Assembly (NCBI GenBank): GCA_024699645.1
Contig: JAILPE010000051.1
Location: forward strand, 1-48,870
Length of the DNA: 48,870 bases
Origin: Lachnospiraceae bacterium
GTDB taxonomy: Bacteria > Bacillota > Clostridia > Lachnospirales > Lachnospiraceae
Direction of reading: 5' to 3'
Positions 28,278 through 37,652 of this stretch are shown piece by piece. A program made the position numbers and the translations under genes. The notes under the pieces were generated by a model. That model worked only from the letters and a program-made list of their open reading frames with translations, ran no database searches and had not been told where the DNA came from. Position 1 is the first letter of the stretch; every line of letters begins with the position of its first letter.

Positions 28278-29618
28278 CTATGCATTAAGGCCAAGCATGA
28301 ATGTCGCAAAATTAAAATATATTACAAGCGAAAGTGCATCGACGATCGTTGTGATGAACGGGCTCGCCATTACGGCAGGGTCAAAACCGATCTTCTTGGC
28401 GATCATAGGCAAAGAGCATCCTACAAGTTTTGCAACAAATACCGTAACAACAAGTGTAAGACATACGACAAGAGCGATCATAAAAGAAACCCGGTCTACA
28501 ACAATCAGTTTCACAAAATTCGTAACCGCAAGAGTCGCACCGACGAGGAACGACACTCTTACCTCTTTCCACATGGTTTTGGGCAGATCATGAAATTCGA
28601 TCTCTTCAAGGGAAAGTGCACGAATGATTGAAACGGAGGCCTGGCTTCCCGCATTACCGCCGGTATCCATAAGCATCGGTATAAACGACGTGAGTACTAT
28701 CATCTGACCGAGCGCTTCTTCGAAATAACTTATTATCATTCCCGTAAATGTTGCGGAAATCATCAGAAGCAGCAACCACGGAATACGTTTTTTATACGTT
28801 TCAAAAACGCCTGTTTTTATGTAAGGCATATCCGTAGGACGGATAGCTGCCATTTTTTCGATATCCTCTGTTGCCTCTTGCTGCATGATGTCGACGATAT
28901 CATCGACCGTGATGATTCCGACAAGTCTTCCTTCGCTGTCAACAACAGGCATTGCAGAGAAATCATAATGCTGGAAATCTCTTGCAACATCCTCCTGGTC
29001 GTCAAGCGTATTGACCGAGATCACATGTTCCGTCATTATATCTCCGACCAGTGTATCGGGATCGGCAAGCAACAGACTTCTCAGAGTAACGGTTCCTTTA
29101 AGCTTTCTTGCCGCATCAAGGACATAACATACGTTGATCGTTTCTTTATCAATACCGTCATTCCGGATCTTTTCGATCGCCTGTGAAACCTTCATGCCTT
29201 CCTTAAGTCCCTCATACTCCGTCGTCATGAGGCTTCCTGCGGAGCTGTCTGGGTATTTAAGAAGTGCATTAATTGTACTTCGGGTTTGCGGACTCGTATT
29301 TGCGAGCAATCTTGTTACAACATTCGCAGGCATCTCATCCATAAGGTCGGCAGCATCATCGAACGAAAGGTTTTCGATGATACCGGCAGCCTCGCCGAGA
29401 GTAAACGTTACGATCATATGTTGCTGAACGTCGATCGGCAGATATGCAAACACATCGGCTGCTTTATCCTTAGGTAGAATCCTGAAGAAAGTAAGAAGCT
29501 CGTTCTCAGGCATTTCCTCGAGAACAGAAGCAATATCGGCTTCATTTTCCTCGACCGCGTATTCACGAAATTCCTTATAGGCTTTTCTTGAAACCAGTTC
29601 TTTCAGTTCTTCGATCAT
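28278..29618 (-). CDS. mgtE: Magnesium transporter MgtE
   Basis: 446 aa; MgtE N domain, CBS pair, TM domain with DTGGNAGSQAS. Confidence 0.96.
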   Translation of the reverse strand: MIEELKELVSRKAYKEFREYAVEENEADIASVLEEMPENELLTFFRILPKDKAADVFAYLPIDVQQHMIVTFTLGEAAGIIENLSFDDAADLMDEMPANVVTRLLANTSPQTRSTINALLKYPDSSAGSLMTTEYEGLKEGMKVSQAIEKIRNDGIDKETINVCYVLDAARKLKGTVTLRSLLLADPDTLVGDIMTEHVISVNTLDDQEDVARDFQHYDFSAMPVVDSEGRLVGIITVDDIVDIMQQEATEDIEKMAAIRPTDMPYIKTGVFETYKKRIPWLLLLMISATFTGMIISYFEEALGQMIVLTSFIPMLMDTGGNAGSQASVSIIRALSLEEIEFHDLPKTMWKEVRVSFLVGATLAVTNFVKLIVVDRVSFMIALVVCLTLVVTVFVAKLVGCSLPMIAKKIGFDPAVMASPFITTIVDALSLVIYFNFATFMLGLNA

Positions 29619-29742
29619 GCGCCGTCACCTTCTCTCTTACCAAATCAGACATATTTTATCATTGTTTTCTTTTTTATTCAACATAAAATTAAATAAAGGT
29701 TTAACAGATTACCTTTTTCCGCTACCGATTTACACGTCAAAA

Positions 29743-29781
29743 AACCCCTTTGCCTTACCTATGAAAGTAAGCAAAGGGGTT
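29743..29781 (-). terminator. Rho-independent terminator of the CNNM-type gene
   Basis: AACCCCTTTGC...GCAAAGGGGTT, 11-bp stem plus inner TTAC/GTAA; T-tract on the minus strand. Confidence 0.8.
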
Positions 29782-29800
29782 CAGTCAAGTCCTGTATATC

Positions 29801-29872
29801 TTATTCTTTTTCTATAGCCTTATTCGGAGTGAGACTTTATTCTTTTTCTTCAACTTTATTCGGAGTGAAATT
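29801..29872 (-). repeat. 36-bp (12-codon) tandem duplication of the C-terminal tail and stop codon of the CNNM-type gene
   Basis: 29801-29836 and 29837-29872 are 30/36 identical by hand alignment; encode SLTPNKAIEKE* and NFTPNKVEEKE*. Confidence 0.85.
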
Positions 29873-31129
29873 ATCCGGCAACTCTATCATTATCTTTTCA
29901 ACGGTGTTCTTTTCAAGAACAAGTACCGTATAAACAACACCGTCTTCATCTACGATCGATTCGCCCTCCGATTCGGGAATATCCTTCATCAAATGGATAA
30001 CATGACCCGCAATAGAATCATAATCATCAGATTTGATTGACAGTCCAACCACCTCGTTGATCTTGTCAAAATCGGTCTTTCCTTCAACGATATACACTCT
30101 GTCGGAAATCTTTTCGATCGGATCGAGCTCATCCGTGTCCGTTTCATCCCTGATCTCACCCACGATCTCCTCAATGAGATCTTCAATGGTTATAAGACCT
30201 GCCGTAGATCCGTATTCATCAAGAACGATCGCCATGGACTTGTATTCTTCTCTCATGTCAGCCATAAGTTCGCGTGTATTCTTAAATTCATACGTAAAAT
30301 ATGCTTCACGCATATACTTGGTAATATCAAACGGAGTATTTGGATCATACTTAACAAGTATATCTTTGGCCCATACAACACCTGTGATATTATCAATCGT
30401 CTCATGATAAACGGGCATTCTGGAATACATATGTTCACGTATTACTTCCAAAAGACCTTCGTAAGTAACATCATCCGGAACACACACCATATCGCCTGAT
30501 GTAACCATGATATCTTTAGCCGAAGTATCCCCAAAATCAACCACGTTGTTGATCATTTCACGTTCATCGTTTTCAAGGACGCCTTCTTCGCTGCTGACAT
30601 CAACTATCGAAAGAAGCTCATCTTCCGTGATTGCCTTTTCCTGTCTGTTCTTATCAATTCTGAAAATAAAGAAGAAAAAGTCAGATATCTTTTCAACAAC
30701 AAGAGTTATCGGGTAAAGCACCACCATTAAAAACTTAATGATAGGGGCATAATACCGGCATATCTTTTCGGCTTTGTTAGCTGCTATGGTTTTCGGCATA
30801 ACCTCACCAAAGATCAATATAACAAGAGTAAGAATTCCGGCTCCCAATCCGATATACTTTGAGTCGAACTGTACCGATACAAAAACAGTTGTCAAAGACG
30901 AAGCAGCAATATTAACAATATTGTTGCCTACAAGAACGGTACTGAGAAATCTCGAGGGGTCTTCGATCATACCGTAAATAAGCTTCGCACGTTTAGAACC
31001 GTCCTCAGCCTGGCTTCTGATCCTCAACTTGTTAAGCGAAGTAAATGCTGTTTCTGCCGATGAGAAAAATCCGGACAGAATAAGTAAAATAACTAATGCT
31101 ATCAGCTGACCCGCGACGTCAGGATCCAA
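29837..31129 (-). CDS. CNNM/HlyC-CorC family protein (DUF21 + CBS + transporter-associated domain)
   Basis: 430 aa; LILSGFFSSAETAFTSLNKLRIR, EEGVLENDEREMINNV, DEYGSTAGLITIEDLIEEIVGEI; TTG start after GGAGTG. Confidence 0.93.
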   Translation of the reverse strand: MDPDVAGQLIALVILLILSGFFSSAETAFTSLNKLRIRSQAEDGSKRAKLIYGMIEDPSRFLSTVLVGNNIVNIAASSLTTVFVSVQFDSKYIGLGAGILTLVILIFGEVMPKTIAANKAEKICRYYAPIIKFLMVVLYPITLVVEKISDFFFFIFRIDKNRQEKAITEDELLSIVDVSSEEGVLENDEREMINNVVDFGDTSAKDIMVTSGDMVCVPDDVTYEGLLEVIREHMYSRMPVYHETIDNITGVVWAKDILVKYDPNTPFDITKYMREAYFTYEFKNTRELMADMREEYKSMAIVLDEYGSTAGLITIEDLIEEIVGEIRDETDTDELDPIEKISDRVYIVEGKTDFDKINEVVGLSIKSDDYDSIAGHVIHLMKDIPESEGESIVDEDGVVYTVLVLEKNTVEKIMIELPDNFTPNKVEEKE

Positions 31130-31164
31130 TCAGATCACACTCCTTTTATCATGTAATGTTCGAA

Positions 31165-31193
31165 ATTATATAAGTTTTATACTACTTTGTCAA
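31165..31193 (-). promoter_or_regulatory. Consensus sigma-A promoter for the CNNM-type gene: TTGACA - 17 bp - TATAAT
   Basis: Reverse-strand TTGACA at 31188-31193, TATAAT at 31165-31170, exact 17-bp spacer. Confidence 0.85.
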
Positions 31194-31209
31194 ATTATCG
31201 ACGTATTAG

Positions 31210-33189
31210 TCACATACGTTTCTTCTTTTTGTGTTTATCTCTTTTCGGAGAATCATCTATCTCCTCCTCAACCTTACGATTGGAGAAGTAAACAAAATCG
31301 TCGATGGAATTCAAAATATCTTCAAAATCGCTCCTCGGTGCTTCCTCGATATACCTTTCAAGGATCTTGTTTTCGTTTTCGCCTTTATATTTACCGTAGA
31401 ATATATCAAAAAGATTATGACCTCTTACATATATCTTTATCTTTTCGAGATTTCTCTTTATATCTTCCTTCGACTTGATGGTAATGCCGGTTATCTCCTT
31501 CATCCTTTTAACGCTTGAGAGTTTATATAAATATGCCCTGAATTTTTCCTGCAATATATTATAGAATTCCTCTTCGTTTTTAATAACGCCTATCTTAGCC
31601 ATTACCTTCGGATTAAGGAAGTAGTTTTCAAACGAATAATACTTGAGTACAAGTACGTTTTTTGGCTGAACTCTCGGAATGTTTCCAGAATCCTCCTGAT
31701 ATCTCGAATAATAATATGAGCAAAGCTGTTTAACGAGAGTTTCAGGCTTTTTACCGTCACTGTCTCTGATCATCAAAAATTGATCCTTAAGGTAAATCTG
31801 GTTGATATACTTAAGATTTGCGTATGTTTTGATGTTTGTACAGCTGTTTGTTGTAATGATCGATACACGCTGCAACCTTCCGTCTTCATCGTAAATCTCG
31901 GAGTAATACTTTTTAAGCAAGAGCGGCAATCTGTTGCTATCCTGCTTACCCTCGACAATAAAGACGAAGTTAACGTTCATGAGATCGTTCGCAGAGTATC
32001 CGAGATCATCAAGGATAACGTCTATATCGGGATCTTCGATCGCTGTTGTATAGTAATTGTCATCAAGTACTACCTGTTTTAACTGTTTAGACGTAAAGTT
32101 AAAAATCAGATTCGGTGAATGAGTCGAAAAGATAACCTGATTTTTCTTTGACAGCCTGTAAAGTATCTCACTCGCAACCTTCTGAAGCTGAGGATGAAGA
32201 TATATCTCGGGATCTTCGATCATAATGATACACGGCATAGTCCTTGAATCATCGAGATATGCTTCAAGCATTGAAAGAATGTATATGCTCTTTCCGCCGG
32301 CGCTTAAATGCTCGACCGAATCGGTTCCGTAACGATCTGATTTTATAACTGCGGTTCCGAGACTGAACAGCTCCGTCGGATTGATATTAAGCACAAATCT
32401 GAAATTCTGCTGCTTGCCGCTGTTACGCGTATAATACTTGTTGAGATTATACATAAACTCATCAAGATTAACGTTCATAAGTTTATATTCAAGCAGCTTG
32501 AAGGTCTGGGCTATCGTCATAGACTCGGGTTCTTTTGAAAGTATCTCGGGTATACAGTTAAAGCAGTTGGTACAAGGACACGAAGGATCAAGTATACACG
32601 ATCCGTGCTTGAGAGAACTCAACATATCCGATGTTTGAGCCGAAAAGATTTCGTTCTGTATCCCTTTTACATCTCTTGAAACATCGATAAAATGAACCTT
32701 GGGTATGATCTCGACGATCCTTTCGTTATTTTTGCTGAAACCGTCATAATAACGGACATTAAGATCTCTTTCGACAACATAAACGAATTTGACTATTCCG
32801 CCGTAATCTACCGGTTGGGTGATTTTTGTATAGTTCTCATATTCATCGGAAACTTCTTTTTTCAACTTTTCGAATGAAGGAAGTTCTTTTCTGAACTCTT
32901 CATACCACTTTTCGAAATTCTTATATTTGCTGATGACACCTGTTTTGTGAAACATTAATATATCATCGTTCGATAATTCAAGGTCGACAGCTATCTCAAT
33001 ATTCCTTTCACAGTCATTAAAGTCACCCGGCTTTACTTCATATTCTCCGGCCATCGCTCTGATCGCGTGCAGAATCGTAGTTTTACCTGTACTGTTTTTA
33101 CCGACGACGATCATCGCATTTTCAATGTTTTCGAGGACAAGCTCTTTTATGGTTTTGAAATTTTTGATGAATAACGACGTGATCTTCAT
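31210..33189 (-). CDS. OLD-family ATP-dependent endonuclease (ABC-type ATPase + TOPRIM)
   Basis: IVVGKNSTGKTTILHAI Walker A, IIMIEDPEIYLHPQLQ Walker B, FIVEGKQDSNRL and MIRDSDGKK TOPRIM-like motifs. ATG at 33189 is preceded by AAGGAGG; the ORF track uses a TTG at 33198. Confidence 0.85.
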   Translation of the reverse strand: MKITSLFIKNFKTIKELVLENIENAMIVVGKNSTGKTTILHAIRAMAGEYEVKPGDFNDCERNIEIAVDLELSNDDILMFHKTGVISKYKNFEKWYEEFRKELPSFEKLKKEVSDEYENYTKITQPVDYGGIVKFVYVVERDLNVRYYDGFSKNNERIVEIIPKVHFIDVSRDVKGIQNEIFSAQTSDMLSSLKHGSCILDPSCPCTNCFNCIPEILSKEPESMTIAQTFKLLEYKLMNVNLDEFMYNLNKYYTRNSGKQQNFRFVLNINPTELFSLGTAVIKSDRYGTDSVEHLSAGGKSIYILSMLEAYLDDSRTMPCIIMIEDPEIYLHPQLQKVASEILYRLSKKNQVIFSTHSPNLIFNFTSKQLKQVVLDDNYYTTAIEDPDIDVILDDLGYSANDLMNVNFVFIVEGKQDSNRLPLLLKKYYSEIYDEDGRLQRVSIITTNSCTNIKTYANLKYINQIYLKDQFLMIRDSDGKKPETLVKQLCSYYYSRYQEDSGNIPRVQPKNVLVLKYYSFENYFLNPKVMAKIGVIKNEEEFYNILQEKFRAYLYKLSSVKRMKEITGITIKSKEDIKRNLEKIKIYVRGHNLFDIFYGKYKGENENKILERYIEEAPRSDFEDILNSIDDFVYFSNRKVEEEIDDSPKRDKHKKKKRM

Positions 33190-33228
33190 GAATGACAATT
33201 ACCTCCTTGATGATCGATCAATGATAAC

Positions 33229-36200
33229 TTACCTGATCGCTATATCAATTTTATCGATAAAATCTCCGTAATCCTTTAGTACTTCTTCGTATTTTTTATC
33301 AATAAATTCAGTATCACCGTTTTTTCCGGCCATTTCAAGCTCAAGAGCCTTCTCAGAAAGCTCTTTGATCCCGATTCCTCTTGTAAGGCTTTTAACCGCA
33401 TGTATCTGCGTTGTAAATTCTTTATAATCCTGTTTAGTGACCAGATCCTTCATGAGTCCTATCTTTTCTCTTCCGTCGCTCACAAAGATCTGAAGCACTT
33501 CCATAAGCATATCTACATCACCGCCGGCGTACTCTATCGCGATATCTGTATCAAGACCTGCTTCTTTCAGCCTGTCAACGATCTTTTTATCATTGTCTTC
33601 TTCAATAAGCTTATCTTCCTCTTCACCATCCCGGACCAATGTACCGAAAACGATCTTATCCTTAGGGATATAATCGAGCAGCATCTGTTCAAGCCTTGAT
33701 ATCTCAATAGGCTTAGAAAGGAAATCTACAAATCCTTCATTTAAGAACATCTCCTTCATCCCTGATACAGCATTGGCCGTAAACGCGATAAAAGGTGTCT
33801 TCCTGTTGAGATTATCTTCGGACGCAAGAATCTCTCTGATTGTATCGATACCGTCCTTATGAGGCATCATATGATCAAGGAACACTATGTCATATACGTT
33901 GCGTTTTGTATATTCAATACAAGCATCCCCGCTTTCGACAGCATCGATCATAAATCCGTGCGGTTCACAAAGGCTCTTAAAGATTTTAAGATTGACCGCA
34001 TTATCATCGACAACAAGTATCCTTGCCGAAGGAGCACAATACTTTTTATTCTCTATATAATTGTTAACCGGTGAGAGTGGTGAACCGTTGATAAACGCAC
34101 CGAGGTTCAACGAGGAAACAGGTGTTTTAAACAATCTGCCACTGTAATTATCTACCTTTTCAGCGTATTTATGAATGCATACAAGCCGTTTGTCGAGTAT
34201 TATCCTGCTGCCTGCAACAAACAAATCCTGATAGACCTTATTGTTTACAAAGATCATTGAAACCGAAGGATCGTCACATATAAGATCAAGTTCATTTTTA
34301 TCGTTTAAACATTTATGATCCATACATAATGATTCACATGCATCCTTCATATCATCCTCAAGTGAAAGATCCTCAAAACAATATACGATCTTTTCATGAA
34401 TATTGCTGTTTATAACAACAGACGGCGTTTGGTCCTCTATATCCTGAGGCAAAGATACCGTAAAAGTGCTTCCGATCCCATATTCACTCTCAACGCTTAC
34501 AGAACCACCCATAAGCTCAACGAGCTGTCTTACGATGGCAAGTCCGAGCCCTGTGCCTTCGATTGATTTGTTTATATCGGGATCAAATCTTTCAAATCTC
34601 TCGAATATCCTCGCAAGATTCTCCTTGCGAATACCGATACCCGTGTCTGTGACCGATATATTTAATATATATTTTGATTCTTCCCGTCTTCCGCCTATCT
34701 CAAAAAATATCTGACCTTTTTGGGTATATTTGCACGCATTTGTCAAAAGATTAAAGATCAACTGTTTTACTCTTATTTCATCTCCCACAAGGTATAGCGG
34801 CAGGTTCGGGTCAAATCTTAAACGCAGATTAAGATTCTTGTCATGAACCCGCTGCAGCATACTTACAACAAGATCATACACTACCGAAGTAATCATGTAC
34901 TTATCATTTACAATTGAAAGCTTTCCCGATTCAATCTTTGAGAAATCCAGAATATCATTGATTATCCCCATAAGTATCTTTCCGGAATTGAGGATTGAGT
35001 TGGCATGGCTTAATACAGTCTTGTCTTTGGAATCACGTAACAACAATTCTGTCATTCCAAGGATTGCCGTCATGGGAGTTCTTATCTCATGAGACATCTG
35101 AGCAAGAAATATGCTTTTCGAGCGCTCGGCACTGACTGCCTTGTTCATTTTATCTTCGGTTTCCAAATACTGCTTTTCAAGCTGTTCCTGTTTTTTCTCA
35201 AGCGAATTGATCCTTCTCTCTTTTTCGCCGAGAATATCAACGATATGCATAATCTCACCGTGATTATCGGATGATGTTCTGACACCTTCCGTGATCAGAT
35301 CAAATGCCTGATTGATCTGGTCCACTTCTTTGGGAAAATTGATTATCGCGATACCGGGTATGAGATAAAATTCTTTTTCTCTTATCTTCCAGAGATTGCT
35401 GAATCTTTCCAAAATACGAGATATCGTATCGTCAAGTTCCGTTTCTTCAACCGTAACAAGATAAACATTTGTCTCTATACAGAAGGTATTATTGAACCCA
35501 AATTCATGATAAAGGAATCTCGTGAGTGCATATGCAAAAGAATCTGTATAAGCGTTAAGATCCGAATCGTGTACATTCTGGTCTTTAAACTGTTGATCGA
35601 ATACCCCCACACCTATAAGCGAGCATTCACGGCCCGCCGTACGTATGTCTTTTAAGCTCTCAAGTGCAGTCCTTCTGTTATAAATGTCCGTTCTCAGATC
35701 GGTCAGATCGTTGTAATTATGGTTTGACAAATAAAGGACAAGGGTGCCGAGCGCTTCGGCAAGTCCGTATAAGAGTACATCCTTAAGAAACCACTGAAGT
35801 AAACATGCTGCGAGCATAAATACAACAAAACAATAAAAGGGGAGTCTCTTTCTCAGGGATATATTATCGCTGTAGAATGTGATCCTGATAAAACTGAACA
35901 ACAGATAGGCGATCACAAGTACGAGCATAAGGAACATAAAAGGTCCCTGAACATATGTATTGTCATCTTCAAGATAAAAGAAAATGCCGGTAAATGGCGT
36001 TGACAATACCATGATAGCATAAAGCGCATACGGTATCATGAGAACCGTAAGCTTACCGATAAGATTTTTAATTATTGAATCCGTTCTTGATTGAATAAGC
36101 GAATACGCACAGAACAGTGCGGACAGCAGCCCCGTCACAAGGAAATAAAGGATCGCAGCGCCGTATATAACGATTGGATGAAAAAGATCTTTATATTTGA

Positions 36201-36369
36201 TCGTATATGCCGAAAACACATCGAGGACAATACTGCAAGAAGCGATAATGGCAAGAGAGATGAACATTCTGTTTCGCATACTTTGAAATCTTCGTCTTGA
36301 AAAATAATAAACGAAGAACATAATCATGATGACTATCGCACAATAATCAAAATCAAGATTATAATTCAT
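33229..36369 (-). CDS. Hybrid histidine kinase: multi-TM sensor, degenerate GGDEF-like, HisKA-HATPase, pseudo-REC, REC, Hpt
   Basis: MSHEIRTPMTAILG H-box, GTGLGLAIVRQLVELMGG, REC IVFLDHMMPHKDG, Hpt IHAVKSLTRGIG. AGGAGG precedes ATG at 36369; the ORF track starts at 36396. Confidence 0.9.
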   Translation of the reverse strand: MNYNLDFDYCAIVIMIMFFVYYFSRRRFQSMRNRMFISLAIIASCSIVLDVFSAYTIKYKDLFHPIVIYGAAILYFLVTGLLSALFCAYSLIQSRTDSIIKNLIGKLTVLMIPYALYAIMVLSTPFTGIFFYLEDDNTYVQGPFMFLMLVLVIAYLLFSFIRITFYSDNISLRKRLPFYCFVVFMLAACLLQWFLKDVLLYGLAEALGTLVLYLSNHNYNDLTDLRTDIYNRRTALESLKDIRTAGRECSLIGVGVFDQQFKDQNVHDSDLNAYTDSFAYALTRFLYHEFGFNNTFCIETNVYLVTVEETELDDTISRILERFSNLWKIREKEFYLIPGIAIINFPKEVDQINQAFDLITEGVRTSSDNHGEIMHIVDILGEKERRINSLEKKQEQLEKQYLETEDKMNKAVSAERSKSIFLAQMSHEIRTPMTAILGMTELLLRDSKDKTVLSHANSILNSGKILMGIINDILDFSKIESGKLSIVNDKYMITSVVYDLVVSMLQRVHDKNLNLRLRFDPNLPLYLVGDEIRVKQLIFNLLTNACKYTQKGQIFFEIGGRREESKYILNISVTDTGIGIRKENLARIFERFERFDPDINKSIEGTGLGLAIVRQLVELMGGSVSVESEYGIGSTFTVSLPQDIEDQTPSVVINSNIHEKIVYCFEDLSLEDDMKDACESLCMDHKCLNDKNELDLICDDPSVSMIFVNNKVYQDLFVAGSRIILDKRLVCIHKYAEKVDNYSGRLFKTPVSSLNLGAFINGSPLSPVNNYIENKKYCAPSARILVVDDNAVNLKIFKSLCEPHGFMIDAVESGDACIEYTKRNVYDIVFLDHMMPHKDGIDTIREILASEDNLNRKTPFIAFTANAVSGMKEMFLNEGFVDFLSKPIEISRLEQMLLDYIPKDKIVFGTLVRDGEEEDKLIEEDNDKKIVDRLKEAGLDTDIAIEYAGGDVDMLMEVLQIFVSDGREKIGLMKDLVTKQDYKEFTTQIHAVKSLTRGIGIKELSEKALELEMAGKNGDTEFIDKKYEEVLKDYGDFIDKIDIAIR

Positions 36370-36392
36370 ATTTCCTCCTGACCTAAACACCG

Positions 36393-37652
36393 TCAAAAAG
36401 TAATGATATCGACACCTTTCGGACTGTTAATCTCGATCTGTTGCTCTATCGAGCCTTCCTCAAATCCTTTTTCGGAATAAGGTACTTCTACTATGAGTTC
36501 ATATACAGTGTTAAAAAAGATTCCGTATTCCGTTTCATTCGGAACACTCAATCCGGTTTTTCTTGACATAAAGCGTATCTTATTGAGAGAAGTACAATAG
36601 CAAAATGCTCCTTCGTATATATTCTTGATCTTATCTCCGATAACCATCCGGGTGATCCTTTTGTTCCCGGCAAATGCATACTTGCCTATCTTTGTTACGG
36701 TTGACGGGATCTGTATCCCGTTTTCTGCGGCAGATGCACTGATCAGCTTTTTTCCCGATTTTGTCAGAAGGAGATTCTTTGAAGCTTTATAATTATCGTT
36801 CAATTTAGCGACCTTTATCTCTTCCAGGCGATCGCAAAAAGAAAACGGATTTTCCGTAATTTTACTTGTACTTTCAGGAATTTTTATGCTTTTGAGACCG
36901 CTTTTCGAAAAAGCATTCTTACCGATGGTCTCAACAGCTTTTAATTTAACTCCCGACAGATTTGTACAATTATAAAACGAATAGCCGGATATCGATATGA
37001 CGCTCATCGGGAATGTAACAAAAGTCAGATTTTCGTTGTATGCGAACGCATATTCACCAACTGCTGTAACCCCGTCTTGAATTAAGTATTTACCGGAAAT
37101 CCCCGGCGCGGCAATCAAAGTCTTCCCGTCTTTTGAATAAACAACGCCATCGGCAGAAGAAAAAAGTTTGTTTTCCTCGCTTATGATAATGTTTTTTAAG
37201 GCCGAACACTTAAAAAAAGCTGTGGAAGGCATTGTTTTTACAGTCGACGGGATGATCAGTTTTTTGAGATCGGAGCAATTACAGAAAGCACCGGTACCGA
37301 TTTCGGTAATGCCTTCTTCAATCGTTATCGATGATATCCCGGTAACGGATTCAAACGCAAGATTATCAATTTTTACAACCGTATAATTGATCTGATTTTT
37401 TCGCAGCTCAAAAGGGATCTTTAAATTTTTGATCAAATCCTTATCAGCCTTCTCGTCTATCCCCGATACTGCAACGGTTCCATAGTTTCGCCCTTTTTCT
37501 TTACTCAAAACCATGTAATGTACGCCGTTCTTTGTGAAATCGGTCACTATCTCGGCTCCCTGAGCTTTATAATCCCCGGTTCCGAATATCGCACCTGTTG
37601 CAATAAACAGGATAGTAATAATGCACAGGCATATTCTCCCAACATTTTTCAT
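36393..37652 (-). CDS. BspA-type leucine-rich-repeat (LRR_5) secreted protein
   Basis: 419 aa; signal peptide; repeats such as ITIEEGITEIGTGAFCNCSDLKKLIIPSTVKTM; start overlaps the upstream stop (TAATG). Confidence 0.9.
   Translation of the reverse strand: MKNVGRICLCIITILFIATGAIFGTGDYKAQGAEIVTDFTKNGVHYMVLSKEKGRNYGTVAVSGIDEKADKDLIKNLKIPFELRKNQINYTVVKIDNLAFESVTGISSITIEEGITEIGTGAFCNCSDLKKLIIPSTVKTMPSTAFFKCSALKNIIISEENKLFSSADGVVYSKDGKTLIAAPGISGKYLIQDGVTAVGEYAFAYNENLTFVTFPMSVISISGYSFYNCTNLSGVKLKAVETIGKNAFSKSGLKSIKIPESTSKITENPFSFCDRLEEIKVAKLNDNYKASKNLLLTKSGKKLISASAAENGIQIPSTVTKIGKYAFAGNKRITRMVIGDKIKNIYEGAFCYCTSLNKIRFMSRKTGLSVPNETEYGIFFNTVYELIVEVPYSEKGFEEGSIEQQIEINSPKGVDIITF

Noticed and set aside
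29619-29836. Mg2+ riboswitch (M-box/ykoK) upstream of mgtE
   Set aside because: The 5' region of mgtE is short and contains the terminator of the next gene; no conserved M-box motifs could be seen.
31210-33189. Gabija defence system
   Set aside because: OLD-like GajA candidate present, but no UvrD-like GajB next to it; the neighbours are a kinase and a CNNM transporter.
33211-33220. Palindrome TGATCGATCA between the second hybrid kinase and the OLD gene
   Set aside because: Only 10 bp, GATC-rich, no T-tract; not a terminator and too short to call a regulatory site.
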